Positions 1 through 12,970 of a stretch of 38,718 bases of DNA are shown one piece after another. Every line of letters begins with the position of its first letter. The stretch's first letter is position 1. The notes below the pieces were generated by a model, which saw only the letters and a program-made list of their open reading frames with translations, was not told the DNA's origin and did not search any database. The position numbers and the translations under genes were made by a program. The DNA is taken from contig JAPEVF010000426.1 of the NCBI GenBank assembly GCA_029747585.1, forward strand, positions 1 through 38,718. Direction: 5' to 3'. This stretch comes from Pleurotus djamor (taxonomy: Eukaryota > Basidiomycota > Agaricomycetes > Agaricales > Pleurotaceae).

Positions 1-3000
1 TGCTCTCCATATTCGCGACAACGATTTTGACAGCCGGAAAACGCCCTTATTTCTCCGTTCTCACAGCCTCTTCAAGCCTTCTCGCAACCCTTTTCAGGTG
101 CGCCGACCAACGATTCATTCATCCATTCAGTCAACTAGGCCACGATGCACATTTCAGCCTGAATACTTCGCAGGCTTCTCGATACCCCTACACACAAACG
201 AAGCCATGAAGACAAAGATAGCCTTCGTATAATATGGCTTCTTTGGACCTCTTCACCGACGGTTGGCGGTTGGTTCCTTCCTTCCTGGTACGTTGACGTT
301 ACCACAAAAATACACCAATACCAAAATACCAAAACAACCAAAGCAGCCAACCCAAAGCGTTCCATCTCCATTCGACCACACAAAGCCTCGTCGAGGTACG
401 TCCACTGCCCACTTCCTCACCTCCCTATATCCGTACCCGTATCCGTATCCATATCCAAATAAGAAATCCAAAAACAACCATGCTTCTCACAACCCAGAAG
501 AACTAAATATCACTGATCTTTTTTTCTATGTATAGGATGGGATTTGGCAAGTTGTCCCGACGAGTCGCCGATTGCGCATGTGTTCCGCGTGGACGCCCGA
601 TGGAGCTGGGAGGACAATCTAACTTCTACGCCATGAATTTTCTCGATTGGTGCTCCGCCACTGCACGTCTTATAATTTATTGCGTGGATATGGGTATAGG
701 CATGGGTAAGATTCACGAACGGGTAAGCCGCACGCTCGGCACCAAGGTCCACAAGAGGTTGTGGAATCCGGGTTTCCACACAATTTCGAAATGAAAGAGG
801 TTCGTGTTCTTTGTTTTCCTGAACTCGGAGATACATAATTCACGATCGAATGGACAGACGATAAACCCGGGATTGCACATGCGACCCATGTATCCTATAG
901 GATATGTTTAGTACTCCCTTCTTGCCACTTGGATGATGATCTTCAGAGCTTCAGGCACGAAAACATGTATACGACCGCCCTTTCCCTTTCGAAGCACTCG
1001 AGTACTACTCAGTCCTCGGTGATTCCTACGTCCCCATTGGTAAGACACGAGTGTCAAGATAGGGTATGGATCCCGTTCCTTCCCTTGTGAAAAGAATGAC
1101 TCACTTATTTCCAGGATGTCAGTAACAAGCCTGAGTACGATCAAGGGGGGTAAGTGCTACTGCAGTACACGAATTCTGTGTCTTTCCCGATCTACGCCTC
1201 CCACTTCGAACATTTCAGCCGATGGCCACACGTGTACGAGGTGGGACGCCCCCCTACATCCTGCCGATAGGCTTGATTTGATGCCTTAAGCCTTAGAAGT
1301 TAGGCCTCGACACCCGAATACTCCTATCGCTTGGACAAACCGCCTTCCCCACACCGCATGCACCACGTCTCGGAATGTTCATTTCGACTGCGGTGCAACA
1401 AGTACAACTCGCGATCCATACTTATGGCTCCTCCACGGCGCAACACGGCTGCGCTGCCTTCAAACTTCACCCCCGAATGCAACATCGCTTACACCCTCCG
1501 GCCCTTCAAAACTCATGGTCCACTTTCCAACGCTACGGACTACAAACAACAGGTACAACTGTGATTCGCTCACCCTCCTGACTCGATCACACATTATTCT
1601 CCGAGAAACTCCAACTTTCTTCTCAAGCGCAACCACTCACGGGGGAGCTTCTTGGCCTTCCCTCATGCATCACGTTCGAGGGCGTTCTTTCCTCTTTCCT
1701 GCTCTTAACCTGATAATTCTCAAGCGTTACGGCGTTACGTTAACTAGACACCCGCTCTCTTGCGTTTCCGACTGCCGACATCACCCTTTTTTCGCCTTCG
1801 ACGGTCGCGTATAAGTCCTCTCTTCTCCCGAAACCGATAATTCGCGCGTGGCCTGACAGTGAATTGTATTGCTCTTTCCACCGATATCCGTACGGTCGTA
1901 CGTTCTGTATTCATCGGTCGTCATTGCGGAGGATAGGACTTGAACAGGGTCTAGACGAAGTTTCCTCACCCCGACGCCCGACGACCCTAGTTGATATCTC
2001 AATCACGTCGTCTAACATTCTTTGACATTCTTCTCAAGACTTTTGCGTGTTCTTCGTGTCCGCACTCTCCACGCACATCCGATAAGCAGCTTCTTACATA
2101 CCCTACTACCGGTATAATCACCTATCAAGAAACCGTGTCTCACCATGGAAATCGGTATACTCGTGTTGATGCAAGGCACTTGAAAGGGCGATGCCGACAG
2201 CTGCTATGATCGTTTATCAGCATTTGTCCTACTGGCTCGAATAAATCTCCGGTGGCAACGTGAAGGAGAACGCACATTTCATTCTCCTTCCTCAATTTGC
2301 TCCCGTCTGGCCGATCTTATCACCAAAAACGTATGGCATCTTCAATTCTGGGTGGAGCAATCGCTCTAGTCTCTACAGACTCCAGGTAAAACTTGGTTCA
2401 TTAATATCGTCGTCATCATTAAGAGCGGTAACTGATTATCACCATAGATAGATAACTGACAGTACTTCCTATCTCACGGAAAGGTGATAACGGCATCATG
2501 CATCCTTTGAGACTCTCACATAACCCACTCAAGTCGGCCCCCTCAACGTAACGCGAAGCATCACGCAGCGTCGCCCTCCCTTCAGTACCCAATTAGCTTC
2601 AAGGGTATAAGACTATTCTCGGACATCTAGATCTAGAATTACACCTGAGAGTTTCCCACTTCTGACAATAATTCGCCGCCGGCCCTCCCACACAACCTCA
2701 TCGTTTCGCTGTGTAATCAAAGACTACCCGCAGGTCCCAGACCCACAGTATGTCTTTGTAATCCTGGTCTTGCCGACAGACTCTGATCAGTAATTCAGTA
2801 TACCTCTCGCATCAAGTGACAAGCAGCAAACCGTCCCGTTGTCTCCGAGCCGAAAAGAGCGAAGATCTCCCAATGGCGTTTCTAAAGTGCGTTACGGAAG
2901 TGATAAGATTTCTTTTCCAATCCCAAGCATATCCTTGGTCTTGACTCTGTTCTTTATAGTGGACTTGGGAGGGAGAGCCAAGACCCGGTTTTTGCTTTGG

Positions 3001-5226
3001 CGCAATGTCGGATAATCGGGACGAATTGCAATCTTGACCCATACCAGGGTCCACTTACTCGTCCTCCCCTCCACCTTTGTTTCCCTGATCGCAAAGCGGA
3101 AGTCTACTATATGCCTCAGGGTTCTCTGAACACGGAGAAGGTTAGGCGAAGGGTGGTATCTTGTCAAGACGCGAGAGAGCAGGCTTTTAGACGAATTTAC
3201 ACCGTCGCTAAATGGATTATAGAATGCAAGGTTAATCCGTCCCCTCGATTTATGGACTAGCCTACGGACCTCCAGCCCTGCTCGCCTGCGTTCAATCATC
3301 TTTTGTCGACTTCCACTCCGACATCTCTGAGGGGGAAAACCTTATGTCTCGCGTCTTTTCACTCGTATAGCAACGGTGGTATACCCTGCACCGTAGAGGA
3401 TACGAAAGCAAGGCACCAGTGATCTCGGACGTAGTCCTTCCAAGATTGATCAAGACGGCGGTCACCTGTCCATTATCTGGATCTCATACAGGCAGGACCG
3501 CGTCATTTCTGGCACGCATGAGCTTATTGAACATCGGATACCGACCAACGTACATAAAACAATCTGGGATGGCACCGCATCTGAATCTCCTTGCTCCTAC
3601 TCGCCGTCTCTGAGACTGAGAACGCTCCAACATTGCTCGTCTGCTATCTGCTTGTTATCCCTACAAATTACGGCACACCTATCGCACGTTGGTTGAGTCC
3701 AGACCACCAAGACCCAAGGGAGTAGTGTACTTGACAACTACCACCGCTTATCACGCAATATCCCGTATGCAATTGGAGTACCTTATCCCCTCCAACGACC
3801 TCATACGGCCAGGTGACCGGTGTGTGGACCTCATGGGTCCGCGATAGACTCTTTTCGAAGCTCTCCCTGCATGCTTTCGTTCCTGAAGGCCTGAAGGCTA
3901 AACCTCAACTCCTCGGAACTCCTGCAACTCCTATCACTCTCCTATCCATCGTTTGCCAACTCCTCGAAACCTTTGCTTTGGTCTCTCAGCTCGCTCTAAA
4001 AGACCTTTTCATATCATTCTTCGACTTTATCATTGATACACCACCACGAGACTATGCTCCACTTTGAGCGACTCCTGCTCACAAGAACCTTCTATCACTA
4101 ATCACCAGTTTGAAAGCGAAACCCTTTTCTGAGTGCCTCAGAGCCTAATGGTCGGTCGGAGAAACTGGATCCAACATTTACTTTGGGCTTCAAGCACTGG
4201 ATGCGCCTCTTTTATCAGTAATCAGTATGAGCGTATCCCGATCGTCATTTGGCGTCATACCACACGACATATCCGTCGCCGCCACTTGGTCACCACCTCC
4301 ACTTCTCTTATGCCTCAGGAAGACAGCCAACTCCACACTCGGATAGGAAAACCATAAGAGGTATCGGTCCATGCTTGTCCACGGTCCATTGAACCACACG
4401 CTAGTCTCGCACGCGTTGTAGCAGGAGTGGCAACTAGTTGTAGCCGAACTCCGGTCATCCCTCCTCGCCGGAACGGTCCTATCGCGTCTATCTCTAATAT
4501 GCGATTTCGGTGTTACGGTCGTCGATGCCCCATGTTGCTCACTTCGCGGCAGTGACCCGGTCGCAGTGATCCACGATGCATCAAGTTTTTACTCAGACTC
4601 TGAGTATCATAAGGATACCCGCTGCGCAGGAACCTTCCGGATTAAAAGCTTTGGCAGCCTGGAAACCTACATTCCAATTCCAATGAAAGCAGTTGTGAAC
4701 ACACGCAGTTAGAAATGCTGGCCGTATTGACTCTAGCTTCAGGAACCAAATGCCACGACTACCGCATCTTAGCAAGCCGCATCAGTACACACAATCGATC
4801 GCGCTACCTGATCGTAGTATTCCCTGCGAGTTAAACAACTAGGTTCAGCAAGACCCTGTTCTCAGACACGGGTCAGCTGAGCTGCTCTATTTCTCTCACA
4901 ACCATGTTGACGCATCTCAACCAATGACATATTCCATACTTTACTTTGAATGTCGTGGGTGACCTGTATCTCCATAAATTTCAGACTATCGCCACGACGT
5001 AGCATGACTACCCCTGGTGCTCAGTTTCCGCCTCGACACCGTGGATCCAACCCGCGGGGTATCAGGCACCATGGCCTTGACAATTCTCGATCTCTCCAAC
5101 TCATCATTTCCATCTCGTATCCGTTTCTCCTCGTCCATTCTTAATCAGTGATACAGAACAGCTGTCAAGAGACCAGACACTCCAGACCCCTCTAGAATAC
5201 TTCGCGGCTTCACTTCATAGACGAGT
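1..5226. other. Gene-poor region, no convincing gene
   Basis: I find no gene I can defend in this stretch. Open frames on both strands are under 140 codons, mostly lack a good ATG context, and show no domain or a chain of splice-compatible exons. Parts of the plus strand, for example around 3880-4070, are strikingly C-rich and G-poor, which would fit an untranslated or non-coding transcript, but this is only a composition impression. A short hexamer repeat lies near the left end. The nearest real gene on the right ends at 5704 on the minus strand, so the region is downstream of it. I saw no reverse transcriptase, integrase or transposase motifs and no long terminal repeats. Confidence 0.5.
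428..457. repeat. Degenerate hexamer microsatellite
   Basis: Five tandem hexamers of the pattern TATCCG/TATCCA (one unit reads TACCCG). Read in frame the plus strand would give alternating Tyr-Pro and the minus strand Gly-Tyr, but no gene is supported here, so I treat it as a simple-sequence repeat. Confidence 0.8.
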
Positions 5227-5541
5227 TTAGAATGGCTTTATCTGGAACGCCTCCCCGTCGCGCATCCTAAAATAACTCAACATCTCGCCACCTTTCTGCG
5301 GCAATGCAGTCAGGTAGCCATTATGCCGATGGTTTCTCCGTCCCACTTTATTGAGCTTGCTTCTCTTCTTCTCCTGGGAGGTCTGTTTATCTTCAAATCG
5401 TGGATCCCCACGTCTTGGCAGTTCATGCTTCCTGGCGATGCTGAAGGGCAAGGTTTTCTCATCATCAGTGACTGGCGTGTGTGGATCAATGGGGTATGGC
5501 CGATGCGTCCCACACTCTGACCTGTCCACGGCCGCCATCAT
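5227..5541 (-). CDS. Hypothetical small ORF (104 aa)
   Basis: An ATG-initiated open frame (two consecutive ATG codons) of 104 codons ending in TAA, lying 162 bp beyond the 3' end of the LAA1 gene and on the same strand. The product would be hydrophilic, with a Lys/Arg-rich middle (for example the run QEKKRSKLNK). I recognise no domain. It could be a short real gene, an exon of a longer gene, or a chance frame; the composition is not obviously different from random. Kept as a low-confidence entry. Confidence 0.25.
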   Translation of the reverse strand: MMAAVDRSECGTHRPYPIDPHTPVTDDEKTLPFSIARKHELPRRGDPRFEDKQTSQEKKRSKLNKVGRRNHRHNGYLTALPQKGGEMLSYFRMRDGEAFQIKPF

Positions 5542-5703
5542 AGCCCCACAAATAGGAACACAACGCTGTAGTGTTGCTTTTAAATTTCAAAGGTTTGGAT
5601 CATTGAATTGCTTCCGAAAGTCTACAGGATGGGAGTGGTAGTATACTTACAACAAGTTCCGCTTGACATGTAATTCAAAACAAAGACGATGCATTACAAA
5701 TTT

Positions 5704-8700
5704 TTAAAAGGATCGAAGCGATATTTGAGGCTTCGCTGCAGCCTGAGGAGCCGATTGTACGGTTTTCCCTACCGCCCGACGGATAGATTGCTCGAGCAGC
5801 TCCTTAATAGACGGGTCCAGTTTGTTCGCAGCCTCTTTGAATGCGAGAGGCGAGGTGGTGGCAAAGGCGATTAGCTGNGAGACACTGGAGGCATGGACAG
5901 GNGACGGAGGGTCGTCGTTGCTTAGCAGCAAAGCAACAAGGGGGAGGAAAACACCAAGGATCCGTTCTCCTATGTGGGAGTAAGACTCAACCTCAGACGG
6001 GGGCAGGTGAAAACTTACGGAAGTCCTCAGGCACCGAGGCAAAGATGGCGGAAAAGGCTTTCCATACCTCAGCGACGGCTGCAACTTGCGNGTCTGAGAT
6101 ACTNCCATCTTGAGCCGATGGNGCCACACTAGCGACGTATTCAATCAAGCCAGGNAGCAATAAGGGACAGCAAGTTCTGAGTAGGACATGTCCTGTGGCA
6201 GCAGCAGCAATCAGAGTTCGACTGCAGTGAATGGCTGTAAGAGAGATTTGCTATCATCGGATGTCAATAAGAAAAAGGGTCGTAGATGAGCCGGCTACTT
6301 ACTTCGTCGGGTTCTAGCATCTTCTGGGAGATGATGAAGCAACAGCGTTCAACCACGGGTTGGCCAATATGACAGGTGGCNGGAAGTGCTGTTAGGATGA
6401 GCACAATTGCCAACATGTTGCTTTTGACTTTCTTCGTAGATATCGCTCCTTGTCGACCGCTATAAGAAACGAGATTTCAGTACAGCTATCCTTGGGAAAC
6501 AGAGGGATGCTGACCTCATTTCATCGATGTTCAACAGACATGATGAGGCCAGGGCATGAACAGTATTCTGGAACTTCGTCCTCGCTTCCGGCTTTCCATG
6601 TGCAGGCAGATCGAGNAGGGCTTTGAGCGAAGGAAGAGTTGGACCGACTAAGTCGATCTCAGACGACTCGTCCTTCAACAGGTCTATTCCAAGTTACTCA
6701 GAACGGGACAAGGGCCAAGAAAGATAACGGGCACGTACCGCTGTACAGTAGTATAGCGACCCCTCGAACGTCTTCTCTCTGTGGAGATTCGATCGAAGTA
6801 GCAATTGTTACATATGCATTAAAAGCTGCGAGCAGCATTCGAGCGCGATCGGTTGGCTCTCCTTCTGTAATCACGTCATCAATGGGAGGTATAGGAAATA
6901 AGCTGGGGTAACTAACGAATTATTGAGCCCTTCGCATTTGACGTAGAGTGTTGAATGATATGGGAGCATATCCTCAGGCAATGAGTGCGAGGAGTGGTCA
7001 AGGACAGGAGATCGAGAGAGCTAGGGGAAGAGACGTGAGCTCGAGTAGANAAGATGCGCGAGTGACCTACTCCGATTGGCCGCCTTGAGTAGTAGCCCAA
7101 GAGAGGATAGCTTCAATGAGGGTTGTCTGTACGTTCGCCGCCTCCGTCATGGCCATGCGGTAGCAAAGGTTGAGTAACTCCTCGAAGGTGGAAGGCTCCA
7201 TGACGGCCTTGCCACCATATGCCGGAGTAACGAGATATTTCAAGGCGAGCAGACAAGCATTCACCAAACGGTCACGAGAGGACTGAGCCGTCGAGGACTC
7301 CGTGGACGATGTGGCCAAGGCTTCATAGACCAGCCCGAAAACAACATGAAAGAATGCAGTAGGCTCGGTCCTTGGAGCAGAGGGGCTCTCGACTTTGGTA
7401 TTACCGGTCTGCCCGTCCATTGCTGCTAAGATATGAGGATCTTCCGACTGCATGGCCGCAGCTACAGCTTGCAATATGATAGACCAAGACTCTGTATAGT
7501 ACTGAGGAACGAAATTAGCCAAGGATAATTCTCGGGCGAAGCGATCTCATACCGGCAGAAGAACTTCTTTCCCGAGGCTTGAATAGGAACTATCGAGTGC
7601 AACAGACGAAGAATCGTTCTGTGATTCGGTGTCAATGCGAATGCTCGCGTAGTCCCGGAGAGCAGCGATCCATAGTGTCGCTAATGTGGCACGGTGTGGT
7701 TTAACAACCTGGATTAGATACGCTTGATGCGCGCTNGAGATCTCAAGTTGGGCCCAAGCTGACAGTGTCGAGATTCGTAACATGGATGAGGCGTTTGGAC
7801 TGAGTTCCCCAGTTTCTCCCAAAGAAAAAGTACCCGACTCTGAAGGGTTGATGAGAAGCAGTATCAAGGTGAATTCAGATAAGGAACTGTACCTTTAGAT
7901 TGTTCAAGGGCAGTGGTCAGAAGCTTCAGTATGCGACCCATGCGACCCACGTCCTTTACAACACCGCAGCCCACGAAGATCGCGCAAGCATGGACCGCGG
8001 AGGCGAGGATTTCCGGTGTAGAGTCGGCAGAAAATGCGGGTGTCAGAGCAGCCGTGATGGGGGCTTGGTGTTGCTCTAGTAGTAGCGAATCCTCATATGC
8101 AGGGTCGGGGGCTTTAGAAAATGTCTAAATTGGGACAATTTAGCTTCGAGGTCAGGACGCGGCGACAATTACGCGCACCTCTATGACGTCACGAAGGACG
8201 ACGAGTCCTTCCAAGCGAATTTCGGTAACATATGCGGTCGAAGCTGTAAAAGCCATTTTGATCAAATCGGCCACACGGGAGACGAGGAGTCCAGCCATGG
8301 GTAGGCCAAGACTGCGAGCAAGGACAGCGTCAAGTTGTTCTTTGCGATTACTCTTTGCGACGTTGGTACAGATCTGATGAAGACATTGTAAAGCGAACAA
8401 TTGGGTACGCCATCGGGAGGTTTGGTGTACTGCGGCACCACTGGCTCCCCCAGAAGCACCAACGTTGAGAGATTCACCCTCATCATCGCGCATGCCCTGC
8501 ATATTGGCGGCATCAGCAACTTGCTGGGAGGCAGTAGTCCGCGACATGATTCGCTGGCAAAGGTCGATCCATGCGGAAGGGTTGTGTACTACAGTCTGTT
8601 GCAACCAACTTGTGATGACGTTCTTCACTCCTTCAACGCTTGAATCATCGTCAAGCATACCGAAGAGGTCTTCCACCAGGCGATCGCCACCAACTCGGGA

Positions 8701-11700
8701 CATGACCAGGGCATCTTTCTGGACGAGCTGATACAGTGCGTTTATGGAGGCCAATTTCAAGGGTCGTCTAGGAGACGCCAAGTAGCCTCTGAACTGCGCT
8801 ACCAACCGAGGTATATCAACATGTTCGGGAGCAAACATCAAGAAGTGCTGGATACACTTGATAGACTCCACTCGTATTGCATCATCGTCCTCGGCCGAAA
8901 ACTCTTGGACGAGGTTCAAAATGAGGGAGCGGGTTCGTTGCGAATCCTGGATATCTGGTCCAAGAATGGTGATGACCGCGTCGATGATCTGACACACAAC
9001 GGGGTAAGCAGGAAAATCGCCACTCATGTTGGCATTGACCAAGGTTCCACCTTCGCGTTCATGAGAGGGTAGGGAGTAGATCTTCAGCAGCATCCCAAGG
9101 GTAGCTGAGACGAAAGGCGCGTAAGTCAGGCTGGCAGCATTGATCACTTGGGCCAAAGCTCGCAGAGACCAAAAGTGGACCAAGGGGTGAGGGTCGTTGC
9201 TGAGCGACATCAAAACATTCACTGTCGTTTTGAGCAGCGGGCCCGCGGCCATTCCTCCAACATGATTGTAGATAGCACCGAAAGCCAAGGAGCATCCAGC
9301 ACGGCCGTATGGGTCCCGATTATTGACCACTTGGTCGACAAGGGATTTCATCTGACTGGTCAAGAAATTGGTTCCAGCGATGTTAGCCAGACGACCGATG
9401 CATTCACTACTAGCTCGTCGCAAAACTGGGTCGCCGTCAACGAGAGCATCCTAAACAGAGGACAGTCAGATTCGATGATGTTCGGAGTATCAATAAGGAC
9501 AGACCTTGAGGAAGGGAGAAAGGGTATTGGTCACTTGTGCATTTCCTAGGCAATCTCTAACACGTCCAACACCCAGTGACCCAGCAGCTCTCAAAGCAAG
9601 AACCAAAGCCAACGAAGCGTTGATCTGAACGGCCGCCTTCCTGCCAAGATTCCTCTCAAGTTTGTTCGACTTTACAGATTCGATCATCAGCGTGATAATC
9701 TTCGATGAAGTCGTGGAATCTTGCAAAGGGAGTAACTGAGCAAAGAGACCAATTGCAGCATCGACCACAGCAGTGGATGGGGGTGGGGGCTCGGGAATAC
9801 TGTGTTCTGTATCCACCAATGTAGCCTGGCAGATGGACAGTGGGTCATGCTCACAGGCACCGAGAATAGGTTTGCGGAACTGATCAGAATCCGTTATTAC
9901 CAGCCAACGTCTAGAGATTCAGGTCACATACCAGCTCATCGAAGGATACCTCAACGGAGTCGCGATTCAAGCGGTCCGAACCCTCCGTGCCTTCAATCCC
10001 ATCAATGCCCCCGCCTTCGCCATCCTCAACATCGAGATGTGTCACACCATAAGCATATCCATCTCCAGTCTGCCAAACTGTAGTAAAAGATCCGGAGCTT
10101 GAAGCGATGGCAGCTTGCATAGACGACCCAGCATATCCATCGGGGCTAGCGAACAGGGCAACAGTCGACTGGAGCAGCGTCGTTTGCGTAGATTCTGTTA
10201 TCCCACTGAAGCCTAAAGCCGTGAAACATTGATAAGCTCTTCGTCGGAGCAGCGCTTCTCGGCCGCGTAGGGACAATCCCTTGCTAATGGTTGTAGGAAC
10301 CTGAGACATCTCCCCGGGGTCTTCAACATTCTGGCTGAGGAACGAATTGGCGAACGAGAGAGCGTTTCCAAGGACAGATGCTATCCGTCTAGCAACGTCC
10401 AGAGTTACGAGCGTGCCGGAGTTGTGGTTCAAGAAGCACAGGATGGCTCCAAGTGCACTTTCACGCACGTGAAGCAGGAACATCCACTCAGCGACAGAGC
10501 GACCAGAGCCAGCGGCCATGCTCTCTTTCGAAGTTGGCTTGGGTAATGCATTTCGCCAAAGAACCAAGAGCTGCGGCAGATGTGGGCGAACAAAGTTCGG
10601 ACCAAGCGACATCAATGAGGCAATCAGTGTCCAGGCCACCTCAACTTCAACACCTGCAACTTTCAAGTCGTGATCCCCTGCACGCTTGAGCAACTGCGTT
10701 GCCATGTCCAAAACTTTGGCTGAGATATCGTACGACACGTAGAGTGGTCGTTCTGCAATGATTGATACCAAGGCAGCTAGCCCGTATGCATGACCCAAGG
10801 TTCGCAGGTTGATATCAGAGGGCGCTGCGGGGGAGAGGATCGAAGTCAAATCTCGTTGTAGTATTTCGGTGACGCCAAGGATGGTGCGAGGAAGTCGAAG
10901 AGGTGTGGAATAACAGAAACAACGCAGGGTCCAGGAAGCATTCACTCGAACGGAATGGCTTGGGTGAGTCAGGAGAGTGATCAAGGGCTCCGCGACAGCG
11001 TCCTATGTGAGGATTTATGAGGATAGGTACAGAGCTGATAGCGGATTTTAACGCACCTGCACTGGAGGTGGGGCGTTCCCGAGCTGCTGCAACAACCCAG
11101 CAACTTCTCTGAGGGCTATGACCAAGACAGACGACGAAGGTGCGACCTGACCAGGTAACATGGCAGGCCACCGCTTCAGATAAGAAGTAGACAATTCCTG
11201 TATTGCTCCAATTTGACCTTGCTCGCTCAGCATCCTCACTCCAATGACATCCCTTATCAATATCCCCACTCCAGTCCTGATCAACAGCGACTCATATCGG
11301 GCTGCACTGCTCGCAGCATTCGGGTTATTCGTGTAGGTAGTCTTGTTCAGCAAGGGGTTCGCGACGATCTCGTTCATGAGATGCTGTGTAATCAACGCGT
11401 AGCTGGTTTCGACGAAGGACGCGCCAAGCTTGCTGATCAAGGCATAGTAAAATTCGAATATCCCAACACGCGTCTTGCGGGCAGAAAAGGTAGAAGTGGA
11501 CGTCAGGGTCTTCGTGAAGTGGGTGGAGAGATGGGTGAGCATTTCTGCGGGTGTCAACATAGCTTTCTTGATTTCTGTGGACGAGCCTCCAGTGGGTGAG
11601 AGGGGGTCATCACCCTGTGCTTGAGCGTCCTTCTTCGCTCCAGCCTTGGGTGCTGGCTCTTGGATAACGATGGTGCGCTCAATCTGGGTGGATGCGAGAA

Positions 11701-12712
11701 GATGTCCGACAAGCCGAGCTAGTGATGCCCTGGTTACTTGGTCCGCTGCCTCGAGACTCTTCACGCAAAGGGTGATGATTGAGTCAACGTCACTCATAGA
11801 AGGCAAGCTATCCGAGGTGAACATGGCAATCAGAACCTTGGGGGAAGTCAGACTACAAGTCGCGCAAGTGACCATAGACGCGTACCTCAGCTGAAGCTCG
11901 TTGAACTGGCATACACTTGTCAGTCAATCCCGCCCTCATCTGTTTGATGATATCCTTCCCAGTCGCGTCGGTGACAGCGCGTTTTGCAGAGTGAAGAGAC
12001 TTTCGGAGTGTTATCAAGGCGTGGTATCGGAGTAACGGCGACTAAGCGATGCTGGTTTAGTTGCGGGCGTAAAACATTGAGCAGCAGACGTACCGATGAT
12101 GACTTCGCCGTCCGGAGTGTGACCAACGAAATTTCTGCCATGAATGACATGACCTTCAGCAATGTTAGCCATCATCTTTGCTAAAGAACTGATTCCGCCC
12201 ACTTGGGAGCCAAACTCATGCATCAGGTCTCCGATGCACGAAAACGCAGCACTAGGGCGAATTGTTCAGCTATCACAGCCATCATTTGACGATGCGCCAG
12301 ACTCACACTTTATGCATATCCCTATCCGCCGTTTTAAAGTCGTTCACCACCTTCATCAAGGCCTGCAAAGTATCGAATAGAGTCCTGGTTTCCCCGCGCC
12401 GATAGAGCTTGATCAAGCATCTAGCCAGTAGATTACGAACAGCGCGTCCCGGAGTCGGATATGGTGGTGTGGAGAGAGCAATGTTCGTTAGAGTCTTCTC
12501 AAGTGCCGCTTGTGTCGCCTTCAAGGTTTCCTATGAACAGAACTGGCGTATAAGTCAGCACAACCTGCTACGAGGCATGAAATACTGACGGGAGTTGCCT
12601 CTGCAATTTTCTTCTCAGTCGAAGAGAGCCACGAAAAGAGATATACTTCTCCATTTTCTCCAGAGGCCTCAGACTCGTCGATGTCGGGAATCAAGGGTGC
12701 GTCGGTGGCCAT
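5704..12712 (-). CDS. LAA1: Laa1/HEATR5-family HEAT-repeat protein, 18 exons
   Basis: Large HEAT-repeat protein of the Laa1 (yeast) / HEATR5 (animal) family, known to associate with clathrin adaptor complexes such as AP-1 and act in Golgi-endosome trafficking. I read 18 exons (high to low): 12712-12590, 12530-12307, 12251-12203, 12153-12094, 12041-11886, 11836-11057, 11002-9932, 9879-9505, 9450-8179, 8124-7893, 7839-7553, 7501-7071, 7020-6943, 6902-6739, 6683-6515, 6459-6303, 6250-6019, 5969-5704. Phases close and total 2042 codons including stop, close to the family's usual length of about 2000. Family-like blocks include LLRYHALITLRKSL near the N-terminus, the helix set around ALQCLHQICTNVAKSNRKEQ, and a C-terminus ending KPQISLRSF. 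The start is the ATG opening MATDAPLIPDID. Introns are 40-60 nt; the 6903-6942 intron (40 nt, donor gtcaaa) is the weakest call. Several n bases lie in the 3' third. Confidence 0.93.
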
Positions 12713-12970
12713 GATGAAGACAGGTCGACCACAACAAGGACGGGCGCTTGCAATTCTGGATGATTCATTGTCACTCCTGGGGAAGATAGGAGGCTAGGGT
12801 ACCCATGGTTTGCTGGATGCGCAGACTCAAGAGCTTTGTCGGGACATACTTATGATTTGCGCGTCTTACTGCATCAAGCTGGCTTTTAGTACCGTCGTAC
12901 TCTAAGCTATGCAAATGGCTCAAGAGATGATCGAGACTTCCGTTAATTACACAACTTGGGAAAGAACAAC

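Noticed and set aside
1..5226. LTR retrotransposon or CRISPR array
   Set aside because: No paired terminal repeats, no polymerase motifs and no regular spaced repeats; a CRISPR array is not expected in a eukaryotic nuclear segment.
12094..12251. A single uninterrupted exon over this LAA1 stretch
   Set aside because: The continuous frame stays open but ends in the wrong phase for the next exon; a 49-nt intron (12202-12154) with a good branch-like ctaac restores phase and HEAT-like sequence.
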